From: Dipteris shenzhenensis
Lineage: Eukaryota > Polypodiophyta > Polypodiopsida > Gleicheniales
Strand: one strand, 5' to 3'
DNA length: 64,000 nucleotides
Assembly: GCA_047967505.1 (NCBI GenBank)
Contig: CM106538.1
Shown: piece after piece, positions 45,648-56,016 of the stretch
Position numbering within the stretch: position 1 is the first letter of the stretch
Layout of the letters: each line of letters begins with the position of its first letter
Program-made: the position numbers and the translations under genes
Notes under the pieces: model-generated
Databases searched by the model: none
What the model was told of the DNA's origin: nothing
What the model saw: only the letters and a program-made list of their open reading frames with translations

Positions 45648-46003
45648 ATGTATGTATTGTACGCCAATGGTGTAACATGTATTTGTATTTATGATGGACA
45701 CCGACCGATTTGTTATGGCGGAGGATCATCTCAGTAGAGAGGACTAGTCGAGCTGGAGCCATTGCTTTAGACGGCATCGAATTTGGACATGTGATACTTA
45801 TTCTATCAATAAAAATATGCACACGTGTCTAGGTCCTAGGGGCAATAGGATGGGAAGGTGTAGTCATAAGATAAGGGTAGGTGTAAATGGAAAGATGGAA
45901 CTTGAGTAATCTCAAGGGATATTAATGAAAGGGTATCACCCTTTCATTGTGAATCTCACATAGCATTCTTCATTCACCTTGCATTCATCTGCCATCTCTC
46001 TCC
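45648..46003 (+). repeat. 5' LTR of gag-only element (left end truncated)
   Basis: It matches the 3' LTR from gccaatggtgtaacatgtat to gccatctctctcc. A 31-bp segment present in the 3' LTR (near 48090) is missing here. Confidence 0.85.
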
Positions 46004-46129
46004 GTAGAAGGGAGAAGAGGTCATTTCAAGTGTTTTCTGAACACAAACGAAGCGGGAGTCGGATAAGTACCACCGACTCTATAACACTTGACTTTTTCTA
46101 TAAAATAAACCCCTAAGGGGAAGGGATAT

Positions 46130-47282
46130 TTAATAATGAACTTGTCGTTTTTCCTCCATTATTAGAAGAAGATAGGGAGAGAACACCATCACCTCCTCTT
46201 GAAGAGGATAATGTAGATGAGAGTTACATATGAGTATGATAACCCACGTATAGAATTACCTTCATCTCTCCTTCAAGAATCTCTTGATAGAGAGTTTAGA
46301 AACGAGGAGAGAAATGAGTCCATCCAAGAGCAAGGCATTGAGTTTACGCCTTTAACTCATAATCCAAGTGCAAGAGGGAGAGAGGAGTCTCCTGTTGATA
46401 AGCTGGTTTCTCAGCTTAGCCATATGATTGAACAGTCCATTATGACAAAATTAGGGACTAAGAGAGTGCTGAATTTTGGGGATGACGAATTAAGTACCCC
46501 CTCAATGAGAGCTAAATTCTGACCCCGAGAGAGAATAGAGTTCCCAATGTATGACGGAGCAAGAGTGGCGGATAAAATCCTCAATTGGATTAGCAATTTT
46601 GAGCTATATTTTGCCCATTAAGATAAGACCGACCACGAGAAGCTTGCTCTTGCCACACTACATCTACAGAAGGATGCTTTGATGTGGTGGTCTTTATCAC
46701 AAACGGGAAAAGAGCCTATTCTTCAATGGTCCAAATTCGTAGAGCAGCTTAAGGCCACTTTCATGCCTCCGAGGCATGAAGAAGAATTGACCTTCCGTTG
46801 GGAAAGGTTCAGGCAATTCGATAATGAGAATAATGCTGAATTTACAGCTAGGTTCTGGAAACTCTCTTTAGACTTACCTGAGAAGAGCGAGGATGATAGA
46901 AGGAAGAAGTATTTAGCATCCCTAACCCCAAAAGTGAGGTATGAGGTTGAAATGTTCAACCCAACCACCTTGAAAGATCTCACGTCCTGGATGGATACCA
47001 TTTCCTTCCATGACTGATGATGAGAAGAAAAAGCTAGTTAAGGAGGGTAAATGTTTCGGATGTAAGAAACATAAGCCAGGGCATCCGTGGCATAAATGTC
47101 CTACTCTATTAGCTAAATTTGCCAAAACCAATTCTGAAAATGGAAAAGGCAAAGCATCCAAGCAGGAGGGTGAGGCTTCTACCTCCTCTTCCCAAGACTC
47201 TACGGTGAACATAGAACCAAGAGTAAATGCTATCCATTCAGCCAACACTAGTATATGGATGTGTGAATTGAATAGAGAGTAG
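46130..47282 (+). pseudogene. Gag of gag-only element
   Basis: Frames read YDNPRIELPSSLLQESLDRE, LSHMIEQSIMTKLGTKRVL, IEFPMYDGARVADKILNWI, ALATLHLQKDALMWW and WERFRQFDNENNAEFTARF. A Cys-His finger KCFGCKKHKPGHPWHKCP (about 47052-47105) follows, with wider spacing than the canonical knuckle. Stops occur at 46520 (TGA) and 46619 (TAA), and frame changes occur near 46215 and 47010. The protein resembles gypsy-type gag. After 47282 no pol sequence appears before the 3' LTR. Confidence 0.8.
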
Positions 47283-47832
47283 GCATATTCATTGTAGAGT
47301 ATGGATAGAGAATAAATATTTTATCCTCCGTGTAGAGACTCTGATAGGATGAATAGGGCTGAAATAGAAGAGTTGGAAAAAGAGATTGAAGGTCTATAGT
47401 TTCTATAGACTAAGTAGTTCTCCATCGCAAAATCATCGATAGCCAAGGTCTACCTAGTTCAATGAAACATTTGGGTGAGAGAATCGTTTTAATACTGATC
47501 AGTTTGTTGAGAACATGTTTCAGCTTATTGAGCAGGTTACTATAAAGAGATTTCAGCAGTTGGTATTCAAAAGAGAATTTTGAGTATGAAGAGATATTGA
47601 AGAGGCACTGCAGTGGTACTTCTGCATTTTGAATATTCAGCATTAAGACGAACTAGAACTTGAATATGAGATTTAAGTTCTTATTCAGAAGAGAGTGTGT
47701 ACTACCAAGAGAAGACTATTTGCAGATTATGAAGAGGAGATGCAAATGCAGAAGTAAAAGGGAAGCGTACTTAAGAGAAAGAGACAAGAGAGGATCCAAA
47801 AGAGGACTTTTGCCCATTCAAGCAGGAGGGAG
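47283..47832 (+). other. Non-coding interior of gag-only element
   Basis: AT-rich, then AG-rich toward the right LTR, ending in the purine tract. No protein is recognised. Confidence 0.6.
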
Positions 47833-48270
47833 TGTCATGACGAGAAATCACCAATCCGTGATTAGTAGGCATTAAAATATTATTATATATTATACACCAA
47901 TGGTGTAACATGTATTTGTACTTATGATGGACACCGACCGATTTGTTATGGTGGAGGATCATCTCAGTAGATAGGACTAGTTGAGTTGGAGCCATTGCTT
48001 CAGACGGCATCGAATTTGGACATGTGATACTTATTCTGTTAATAAATATGTGCACACACGTGTCTAGGTCCTAGGGGCAATAGGAAGGGAAGGGTGCATT
48101 AAGATGCATTGAATGGTAGATGCATGGGTCATAGGATAAGGGTAGGTGTAAGTGGGAAGATGGAACTTGAGTGATCTCAAGGGACATTAATGAAAGGGTA
48201 TCACCCTTTCATTGTGAATCTCACTTAGCATTCTTCATTCACCATGCATTCATCTGCCATCTCTCTCCCA
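47833..48270 (+). repeat. 3' LTR of gag-only element
   Basis: 438 bp from TGTCATGACGAG to CTCTCTCCCA. It contains gatggacaccgaccgatttg and caaatttggac-like words identical to the left LTR. Confidence 0.85.
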
Positions 48271-49440
48271 CCTTGCATCTAGGTCGAAAATAGAAACAAG
48301 TACTCTGACGAGGGCGCTCTTCCCCATTGGAGGGCCAATTGGCATTCAAATTTTGCATGCATTGCATACATTCGCATTCTCGAAAAGTTTGGTTCTTCAC
48401 AGAGGTATCTTCTGAGAACCGAACCTGAAGCTTCCCTTGCGGCCTAGAGAGGTGGGGAATCATCTAGATCACTGTCTGGGGAAGTATCAAAAACAGTTGT
48501 CGGGGCTGGAGGCGTCGAGGCTGGGAGCAATGAGGAAGAAATGTCGGTGACACCGGAGTCACGAAGAGTCTCAATCATCCAACGAGGTACCTTTTGAGAA
48601 CCTAACCCGGAGCTTCCCCTGTGACCTTGAGAGGTGGGGAATCATCTGGATTACTATCTGGGGAAGTATCAGAAACAGTTGCTGGGGCTGGGAGCAATGA
48701 ACAGAATCACCACTACTGTCATCATCCACGGGCTCTGGGAGAAGGGGTGGGGTAACATTAATGACGGAATACAGAAGCTACATCCTTTGCTGAGGATAAT
48801 CTCTCTCTTGGAAGGATCATATAGTCGATAACTTGTAGATTGAGAATTGTATCCGATAAAGATCGTTTGAGTAGACTTCACATCTAACTTCCCCCTCTGC
48901 TTCTTGGGAATGTGTACACAGGTGTCACACCCAAACATGCGGAAATAGGAAACATTAGGCTTCTAGTGGAAATAGGCTTCCAAAGGAGTTGCCTTGGGAA
49001 CAACAGATGTTGGAGAACAATTCAGGATATGAACTGTTGTGGTAGTGGCTTCAGCCCAAAGGAACTGAGGAACCTCCCGGTGAGTCATCATGGTTCGAGA
49101 CATCTCAACCACGGTACGATTCTTGCGCTCAACAACCTTTGCTTTAGAGGGAGTGTCGGTGTTGGCAAATTCCCATTGAATGCCTTTTGTTACACAAAAC
49201 TCATCAAATGGATGAGAACAGAATTCACCTCCTTTGTCAGACTGAAGAGCTTTCAAATAAAAGTTGGATTTCTTTCTTAACTTAGGCACACCATTCCCGG
49301 AAGCGAGAATACACCAGAGACTTTTGGGCCAAAAAGTATATCTACATAAACTTGTTGAAGTCATCAACCAGTAACATGAAGTAGAGAGCCCCGCCAGGAT
49401 TGGCAACAGTCATTGGTTGACAGAGATCAACATGGACCAA
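48271..49440 (-). pseudogene. Copia A integrase and linker
   Basis: From high to low coordinates: LKALQSDKGGEFCSHPFDEF (near 49250), GIQWEFANTDTPSKAKVVER and KNRTVVEMSRTMM (near 49130), FLWAEA, then VHIPKKQRGKLDVKSTQTIF and IGYNSQSTSYRLY (near 48870). These are the integrase core and its C-terminal segment. The linker to RT contains a 172-bp tandem duplication and ends at 48271 against the gag-only element. Confidence 0.88.
48412..48755 (+). repeat. 172-bp tandem duplication in copia linker
   Basis: Units starting gaggtat/gaggtac at 48412 and 48584 share gaggtggggaatcatct and ctggggaagtatca. The right unit is incomplete at its end. 172 is not a multiple of three, so the duplication shifts the frame. 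Confidence 0.85.
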
Positions 49441-50330
49441 CTCTAAAGGTAAGGAAGCCCGCCGTGAAGCTTGCTTCGGGAATGCATCTCAATGTTGCTT
49501 GCTTTGAATACATGAATGGCACTGACCGTGCTTGTTGCCCACATCCAGTAGTCCGAGGACCATTTGTTCACGAGTAGCACACTGGAGGGCATCAACATTC
49601 AAGTGACTAAATAGAAAGTGCTAGAGATCACCTTGAAGAGACGACGTGATCGTGGAAAGCACTGACAAAGTGTAAATGCCACGACTAACTGTACTAGTTT
49701 GTACCACTTGACCGGTAACATTATCTCAAACTTTCACAGAATTTTCATCAAACAATACTGTGGCTCCAAGTTGGTAAGTCTCATAAACAAACAACAAATT
49801 GAATCTGAGAGAGGGAACGCAAACAGAACTCGAGAGGAGTGCATCCCTCCTTTTCCATTGGGCATGATGTCGAGGTTGCCTTCACCACGAACTTTGATGA
49901 TTGAGCTATCGTCGATACAGACATCACTACGGGAGATCACAAAATCCTTCAGCTCAGCTGGAGAAGGACTCATACTCCCGGATGCCCCGCTATCAACGAT
50001 TCAGGTCTGGAAGTCTTTGGCTTGGAGAGGCAGAACCCCCTCTCCAACAGAGGACACAAGAGAATCAATCATTTCAAGATGCACAAAAGTGGGAGTGATA
50101 GCAGTAGAGGAAGAACCGGGGCCTTTGTTGTTAACCTGATAAGGACACTTTCTTGCTACAATGATTACACGACTGTTCCGCCTTCAGTGCCTCCTCCTCA
50201 TATTCAGTCCTCGTGTCAGGGGTACGACGTCCTTCAAACTTGCTCGACTGCGGGGCTGCCAGAGCATCAGAGCCACCGCCATGGGGAGAACTTTGAAACT
50301 GCTTTTATTGATCCAGCACCATAGGCACCA
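49441..50330 (-). pseudogene. Copia A gag end, protease and GAG-pre-integrase
   Basis: High to low: RRTPDTRTEYEEEALKAE and a degraded CNHC knuckle (near 50190), IVDSGASGSMSPSPAELKDF (near 49990) with an intact D-S-G protease triad, then FSHLNVDALQCATREQMVLG and CHSCIQSKQH (near 49520) of the GAG-pre-integrase domain. Last comes LPLELVHVDLCQPM, leading into integrase. A stop replaces Trp before IVDSGAS. Confidence 0.85.
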
Positions 50331-50599
50331 ATTCTTCCCAACCTGAGAGTACTCATCCTGCCACTAGTGATCAGGGAAGAATAAAATGCAACTCTAGGCA
50401 CAACATAACCACCCCTAGTAAAACAATCGCAACGACTAGGAGCCCTATGACATGATCTTCCGGCCGCTCGGGAGGAAGCTTTCTTGGAGAAGCAATCTAA
50501 ATTTTCATTTTCAACAGGATTCACTTCTACTTGAGGTTCACGCTCTCTCTCTCTCTTACAAAAACAAAGTATGCAGAAATATACAAATAGGATTGTCTC

Positions 50600-52113
50600 G
50601 ACTCTTTCTTTGGCCAAAATCTTGTGCTCCTTGTTCTGTGCACGAAACTGAGAGTTCTTGCTTTGATGTACTTCCTTTTTGTGGAACCACGGCATACCCA
50701 AAATGACGTCATGATGTTTGAGGGGTGAAACATAGAACTCCTCCTCATCCACATAGTCCTGGATATGCATTTTGAGCTTTCCAATCAATGGAGTGATTCC
50801 CTTCAAAAACATGTTCCACATCTAGAGCTGGTCCCAACTCTTCAGTCTTGATTCCTAGCTTCAAAGCTAGGTCTTCTGAGATGAAACTGTCTGTAGCTCC
50901 TTGATCGAATAAGTTCAAAGCACTCTGGTCTCTTACTTTACCCCATGAGAGGCAAAGCTCTCAAGCTTTTAGGTCAACGGCTCTTCCCAACATATTAGGG
51001 ACTACTCCCACCAATGGCTTTGATGTCAATTTTGGCATTTTCTGCTCCCTCAAGCTCGTAGGCTTTTCGGAGCATTGGGCAGCCCAAATGCCCTTCTCTT
51101 TCGCCCTGAATTGTCGCGGTCATGTTCTTCTTGAAGGTGTCTCCATCTTTGCCTTTTGAGGCAGCCATTGTTCGTAGCAAATCTTTATTTGTTTCTTCAA
51201 CCACTAGGGTTGAGTGGCTTTGTCTTTCGTTCAATGCTCACATGCGTAAATACTTAGATGCAGACCAGTTCGGTACTTTCGCATCTTTGACTTTTCTGAA
51301 ATTTCCTTGAAGTGAGTAATTTGGAGATACGCCAAAAAGAACTTCTGATTGTAAGTCTCAACCGTATCCGTGGCTGTCATGGATACACCCTCCCAAGTTG
51401 TATGAGCATCATCATAAAAATTCTTTGGTAAGAATTGCTTGAAAAACTACTTCGTGAAACTTTTCCACTTCTTGGGTGCTTCATCCACCACTAGAAGAGC
51501 TCCCCACCATGCTTTGGTATTGCTTGTAAGATGGAGGCTTACAATTTTCAATTTTGATTTCTCATGATAGTGTCCTGTCTGAAAAGCTATGTCGAAGGAG
51601 TCCAAAGCTTTCTCACTTGCCCCATACTTTCCATCAAAAGTAGTAACGGACTTGCCTCCTTGTTTGAAGTCCTTTCGTCTTGTTCCCGTCTGCCTCCTCT
51701 TCCTCCTTTCTTGGGATGAAGAGGAAGAAGAAGAAGAAGAAAGAAGATGGGATGGAGCTGGGAGATCTCCGTCGGTGCTTTCTGCTTCGTCTTCCATGAG
51801 GGTTCAGACTCCTTCCTCTTTTCTTTGAATTTGAATATCTTTGAATTGAAGGAGAACTTTGGGAACGCTTTCCTAAGGCACGATGTTGCCTAGGAGATCT
51901 TTAGAAATTGAAGGAGTTTTACGACCAATTCCTTATCTATGGGAATAAGGAACGTGCCAAGGCATCATCTCCTCGAACAAGTGCTGAAATCGAGGTATCT
52001 TTCTCAGGGACTGAACTCTTGGATTCTTCCCTTTATCTAGATCTTAATCAGGTGCAATAGAACGTCTCATACTAGGCTGTCTTGTGGCTGAATTGCCTTG
52101 TTTTGAAACCATG
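50600..52113 (-). pseudogene. Gypsy element C, gag and protease
   Basis: The minus-strand frame starts MVSKQGNSATRQPSMRRSIA at 52113. It then reads an acidic and poly-Ser region (51797-51720, encoded by GAA/GAG-type codons on the plus strand), ALDSFDIAFQTGHYHEKSKL, LHLTSNTKAWW, FLPKNFYDDAHTTWEG, a degraded zinc knuckle (EGHLGCP), NLFDQGATDSFISEDLALKL (protease, with Q in place of Ser/Thr of D-S/T-G) and HHDVILGMPWF (near 50710). The reading stops near 50560 where copia A material begins. Several stops and frameshifts. Confidence 0.82.
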
Positions 52114-52453
52114 ATGTCATTGAATCAAGCTTGGCTGAGCCCAAAACAACCAACAGTGAAACCTCACTTCTTCCAAGGAGGTAAATGTTACGGATGAAGA
52201 AGGGAGTCGTCTTGACGCACGATGAAGTAAGGGTGGGAGTGGCTTTTCAAACATTAGTCCGTGGTTTAGGCCACACAAAATAAAAAATTATAGTATATTC
52301 TATAACTCGAAATGTATTGCGATGAGCTCAAGCGGAGTGGAGGATCCTTTGAAATCGCAAGTGTGCTACCATTGAGGAGTCTTTTGATCGTTGCTACCGA
52401 AGAAAGTGGCAAAACCGCAGCTTTGATTGGTGCAATCATCTAGTTAGTATTTA
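52114..52453. other. Junction between opposed gypsy pieces
   Basis: Upstream leader of gypsy C (minus sense) meets the left edge of gypsy D (plus sense). No coding motif and no shared LTR were found. Confidence 0.4.
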
Positions 52454-53640
52454 GTGAAAGATGTTTTCCTCATGAAGGATGATCACCTTTATGTGACTCT
52501 AGACATGTGGACAAAGGCTTGGAAGCGTGTCATGCCCCTCGTTATGCGGGACATCAGGGTATTTCTTCTACTACAGAAATATATTTCTTTGGCCAGCAAT
52601 GGGGAAAGATATACACAAGTGTGTGACGGAATGTCTCATGTGCGGAAGTGCAATCGGCACAAGACCCTAGGACTTCTCATGCTGCTGCCCATACCGTAGA
52701 GACCACAGGAGAGTAGCGGGACATCGGGGTATTGCTTCTACTATAGAAACATATGTCTTTTGGCCAGCAATGCGGAAAGATATACCCAAGTGTGTGATGG
52801 AATGTCTCATGTTGAAGTACAATCGGCACAAGACCCTAGGACTTCTCATGCTGCTGCCCATACCGTAGAGACCATGGGAGAGTATTGCTATGGACTACAT
52901 CTTTGATCTTCCTAGCTCTAGATACGAGAACTATGGGATATTGACAATCATTTTAGTAAGCTAGCCCACTTCATTCCAGTAGGAAAAACCATTAAGCTAG
53001 ACCGCATGGTGAGGTTGTTTCTAGCACAGGTTCTCAAACACCATGGGATGCCTAAGTCGATTGTTTGCATTGTTTGATAACATGGGTATGAAGTTGGATT
53101 TTTTATATCCATTTTATCCTCAGATGGACGGACAAAGTGAGAATGCCAATTCCACGGTATTGGGTCTTCTGTGTCCAAATAGAAGATCGAATGGAAAAAG
53201 TATCTTCCTTTTAATACAATAGTACTCTTCACAGCTCCACAAGGAAAACTCCATTCGAAGTCATTTATGGAAAGGTGATTTTGCCACCTATCCTCGAAAC
53301 AAAGAACTTCAGTTTGAAAAAGCACGTCCCATAAAGATGAAAGGGAAAGAACAAGTCTTGCCAAAGCTGTCTCCTAGATATTATTGTGAGCCCATTTATG
53401 ATGTCGTGTATCGACTAGAGTTACTCAAGACTTGGAAGATTCACAATTCTTTTTATGTGAGTTTTCTCAAGAACACTGGTATATCACACAGAAAAGAAAG
53501 AATTTAGAGGCAAGATTATTTGTAGATACCTTGTCAACTATTCAGCACTTGATACCAAGTGGGTAGATGAGGACTTCTTTTCAAAACATCCTCAAGTTTT
53601 GCAATTGTATCAAGAAGCTTTTCAGTTGAGGGCAACTGAT
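52454..53640 (+). pseudogene. Gypsy element D, integrase and C-terminal part
   Basis: GHRGIASTIETYVFWPAMRK (near 52720) is the zinc-binding part, RPWESIAMDYIFDLPSS (near 52870) holds the first catalytic Asp and VLKHHGMPKSIV (near 53030) follows. The second-Asp segment (SDRDxxF in relatives) is deleted. FYPQMDGQSENAN (near 53115) holds the Glu. LSPRYYCEPIYDVVYRLELL, KTWKIHNSFYVSFLKN is the GPF/Y module. The zinc-binding part is duplicated in tandem. Many stops. Confidence 0.82.
52546..52885 (+). repeat. 170-bp tandem duplication in integrase
   Basis: Units start gcgggacatc at 52546 and 52716 and both end ataccgtagagacca. They are almost identical (a few substitutions and a small indel), so the duplication is younger than the element. 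It does not keep the frame. Confidence 0.92.
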
Positions 53641-53783
53641 TGGGATGCCACCATTTGGTGCTTCTCTCAAGAAATAAAGAATAATCTTTATTAGAATTGA
53701 CTTCAGTCAAATAATGTTAGTTTACTAAGAATAAGTTTTATTGTTTTACTTTCGCTTTGCATTAGTAAAAGAGAACTGGGGGA

Positions 53784-54251
53784 TGTCCACGAGGAACTAA
53801 GATTAGTCCAAGGGCTAGGAATGCATGCATTTGCTAACCTTTAATGGGTTAAAGTGTTGGTGTTTGTGGAGGACTTGGAAGAGGCCCACAAATGATGGAG
53901 CGAGTGCCAAAAAGCAGATCCCACAAGGCCAAAAGCCAACAAGAAGATAGTGCCATTAAGGAGGACCCCACGGGGTTCTAAAAAGAGCATAAAAGCTGCC
54001 CCAAGGTGGGCTAAAAGTAGGAAAGCTTAGTTTAGCTTTAGAGAAGCAGGTCTAGCTTTTAGCAGGCCAAGTCTATAAAAGAAGTGGCCTCAGAGCTCCT
54101 AGATTCATTCAAGAGTTGTACTCAGCTTCATGGTCTTCTCATAGCAAGTTGTACAAATTTTATTTCTATTGCAATAAAGACCTTCGGAGGGTCTAACCCT
54201 TATTTTTGGGTCCTAGTGCTGTGTATTGTCTTCTTCTCTCTCTCCTAGACA
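53784..54251 (+). repeat. 3' LTR of gypsy element D
   Basis: A purine tract AAAAGAGAACTGGGGGA (53767-53783) directly precedes TGTCCACGAGG. A TATA-like word TCTATAAAAG lies at about 54071 and an AATAAAG word at 54171. The ends TGTC...GACA form a short inverted repeat if the LTR ends at 54251. The right end is less certain than the left. Confidence 0.65.
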
Positions 54252-55247
54252 CCTTCTCTTGTTGCAAATTGCTTTTCCTGGTCTCTCCTCGCCTTACCCA
54301 CGGTGATGCAATTGATTCCAATGCAGGAGTCCTTTCCAGTTTGCATGCGTGAGCTTCCCATATAGAGAGAGAGAGAGATCCTGTTGCGTTTTGATTCCAG
54401 CCCCCAAAGGGGCTGAAAGGCTGCTGCGAATCGGGTTTCCAGTCCTCATCAGTATTCCAGACCGGCTGCGATTTGCAAGAGTCCAAGACCTGATTGCGAT
54501 TTGTTCTATAAGGCCAGCATCTGCTGCGATTTGATCCAGGGCTGCCGGATTGGATTGCAAACAGCCTCCTAGTTGCTGCGATTGTTTTACCAGGGGTGGT
54601 TTTGTTGTGCCCGGAGTTGGTTTCAGTGGATGGTGCAGAGATAAGTGGTGGAGCTTGCTTGGTGTTCGACAAAGGAGAATGTATTTGATCTCCTGACGAA
54701 GGCATTGTCTTGGTAGCAGCTTGAACATCTTCTTCAGTGTATGGGTATAGGCCCACAGCTAGGCACTAATTGGGGTTGTTTCAAAAGGGCAGTGTCTGCC
54801 TCTGAGCCCCTTTATTGTCAATTGTTTCCTTAGTCCCATTTTTATTCCTCAAAGTGTCAATCTATGAAAAAAGACATTCTTCCAGCTCACGTGACACTAA
54901 CAAGGAGGGAGGAACTTCACCACATCTTTCCCACAATAGCCAACAAACGATGGAGCCCATGGAAAGCCTACATTGCTTTTTCCAAGCTTTGGGAAACACA
55001 TCTCACATCTTCGTGTTGTTTGGTTGGAGTATCTGACAGACATTGGCTCATTTTGCAGGCTTGATAGGTTTTAAGGACTTATCTTTTCATGGTTTTATGT
55101 ACTTTTAGTTGGCTGGCTCTTTGAAAAATAGAGTTATCTATTTATTAGTCTGGAGTTATGGTGGTTTTTGTAGGAAATTGTGGTTAGTCATGGAAGTGTT
55201 TGGACTTTTTCAAAGCTGATATGCTCTTGTTTTCTATGTAATGTCAG
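54252..55247. other. Last part of giant intron; degenerate CTGCGATT repeats
   Basis: Between about 54400 and 54590 a ctgcgattt-like word recurs about five times at 30-50 bp spacing. It probably belongs to the decayed flank of element D. A (GA)7 run is at 54365-54378. Nothing coding is recognised before the exon 2 acceptor. Confidence 0.5.
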
Positions 55248-55291
55248 GTCTTAGTGCTGCAGACCGTGCAGGTTTAGCCAGTGTTCTGAAG
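55248..55291 (+). CDS. Candidate host gene, exon 2
   Basis: A 44-bp segment has a typical acceptor (tttctatgtaatgtcag) and donor (aag|gtgagc). With the leftover G of exon 1 it reads G then LSAADRAGLASVLK without a stop and leaves phase 0. The splice sites, the phase match to exon 1 and the plain coding look are the evidence; alone each is weak for so short an exon. No exon 3 was found before the window ends, so intron 2 would exceed 8.7 kb. Confidence 0.42.
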
Positions 55292-55612
55292 GTGAGCTTC
55301 ATTATGGTATTTCTGAGCTAGTACTTGACATGAGTGATAAAAACTTCCAAAATGATAAGACTGTTTCTTGGGATCCCATCCAACATGAGCAGCACAGTTT
55401 CTTCCGCTTCCTTCCATTATAAGTTTTCAACTCTCGTTTTTGTCATGTGTTGCCTGATTCTAGCATTAACAGCAGGTGAATGCAAAAAGGCCAAGTGGTA
55501 AGAAGGGAAAAAATGATTAGATGTGATGGCTTTTTTCACGTTAATATAAAACTGTTGATTCAAAAGGTGTGTCTTAGTCCACTGGCATCTCCTCCTTAAA
55601 TTGCTGTGTGAG

Positions 55613-56016
55613 TTTTCTAGATGACCTTTAGTTTTGTCAGTTCATAGGAGACCTCAGCTGTATGCATGGGGCTTGGATGTAAGGCCAGGGTGGACTGGAT
55701 TTGTGTGCACGATAAGCTCAATACACTTCAATGGAGGGGGTCTGTTTGGTATGTTGTAAATAAATTATAGTTTGCTGCACTTGGACTAAAGAGACATGTA
55801 TGAGTGTATAGAGCTTTTCTAGATGACTTTTAGTTTTGTCAGTTCATAGGAGCACCTCAGCTGTATGCATGGGGCTTGGATGTAAGGCCAGGGTGGACTG
55901 GATTTGTGTGCACGATAAGCTCAATACAGTTCAATGGAGGGGGTCTGTTTGGTATGTTGTAAATAAATTATAGTTTGCTCCACTTGGACTAAAGAGACAT
56001 GCATGAGTGTATAGAG
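55613..56016 (+). repeat. 202-bp tandem duplication, young
   Basis: Units begin ttttctagatgac at 55613 and 55815. Only a handful of differences are visible over the full unit (for example one inserted C near 55850 and cttc/gttc), so it is the most recent duplication in the window. Confidence 0.95.

Larger units (their letters stand above)
45648..48270 (+). mobile_element. Gag-only LTR element (TR-GAG type) inserted in copia A
   Basis: Near-identical direct repeats at 45648-46003 and 47833-48270 flank a 2-kb interior that encodes only a gag. No protease, RT or integrase is present. A purine tract (GCAGGAGGGAG) precedes the right repeat, which begins TGTCATGACG. The element lies inside the copia A coding region, whose linker resumes at 48271. 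It must have used enzymes supplied by another element. The first 45-50 bp of the left LTR are missing together with the copia RT N-terminus. Confidence 0.75.
43959..50330 (-). mobile_element. Ty1/copia retrotransposon A, minus strand, broken by insertion
   Basis: The order on the minus strand is gag end with zinc knuckle, protease, GAG-pre-integrase, integrase, linker, (insertion 48270-45648), RT C-terminal part, RNase H and 3' LTR, which is the copia order with integrase before RT. The 5' LTR and most of gag are absent; to the right the sequence passes into a gypsy protease near 50560. All parts carry stops and frameshifts. Confidence 0.88.
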
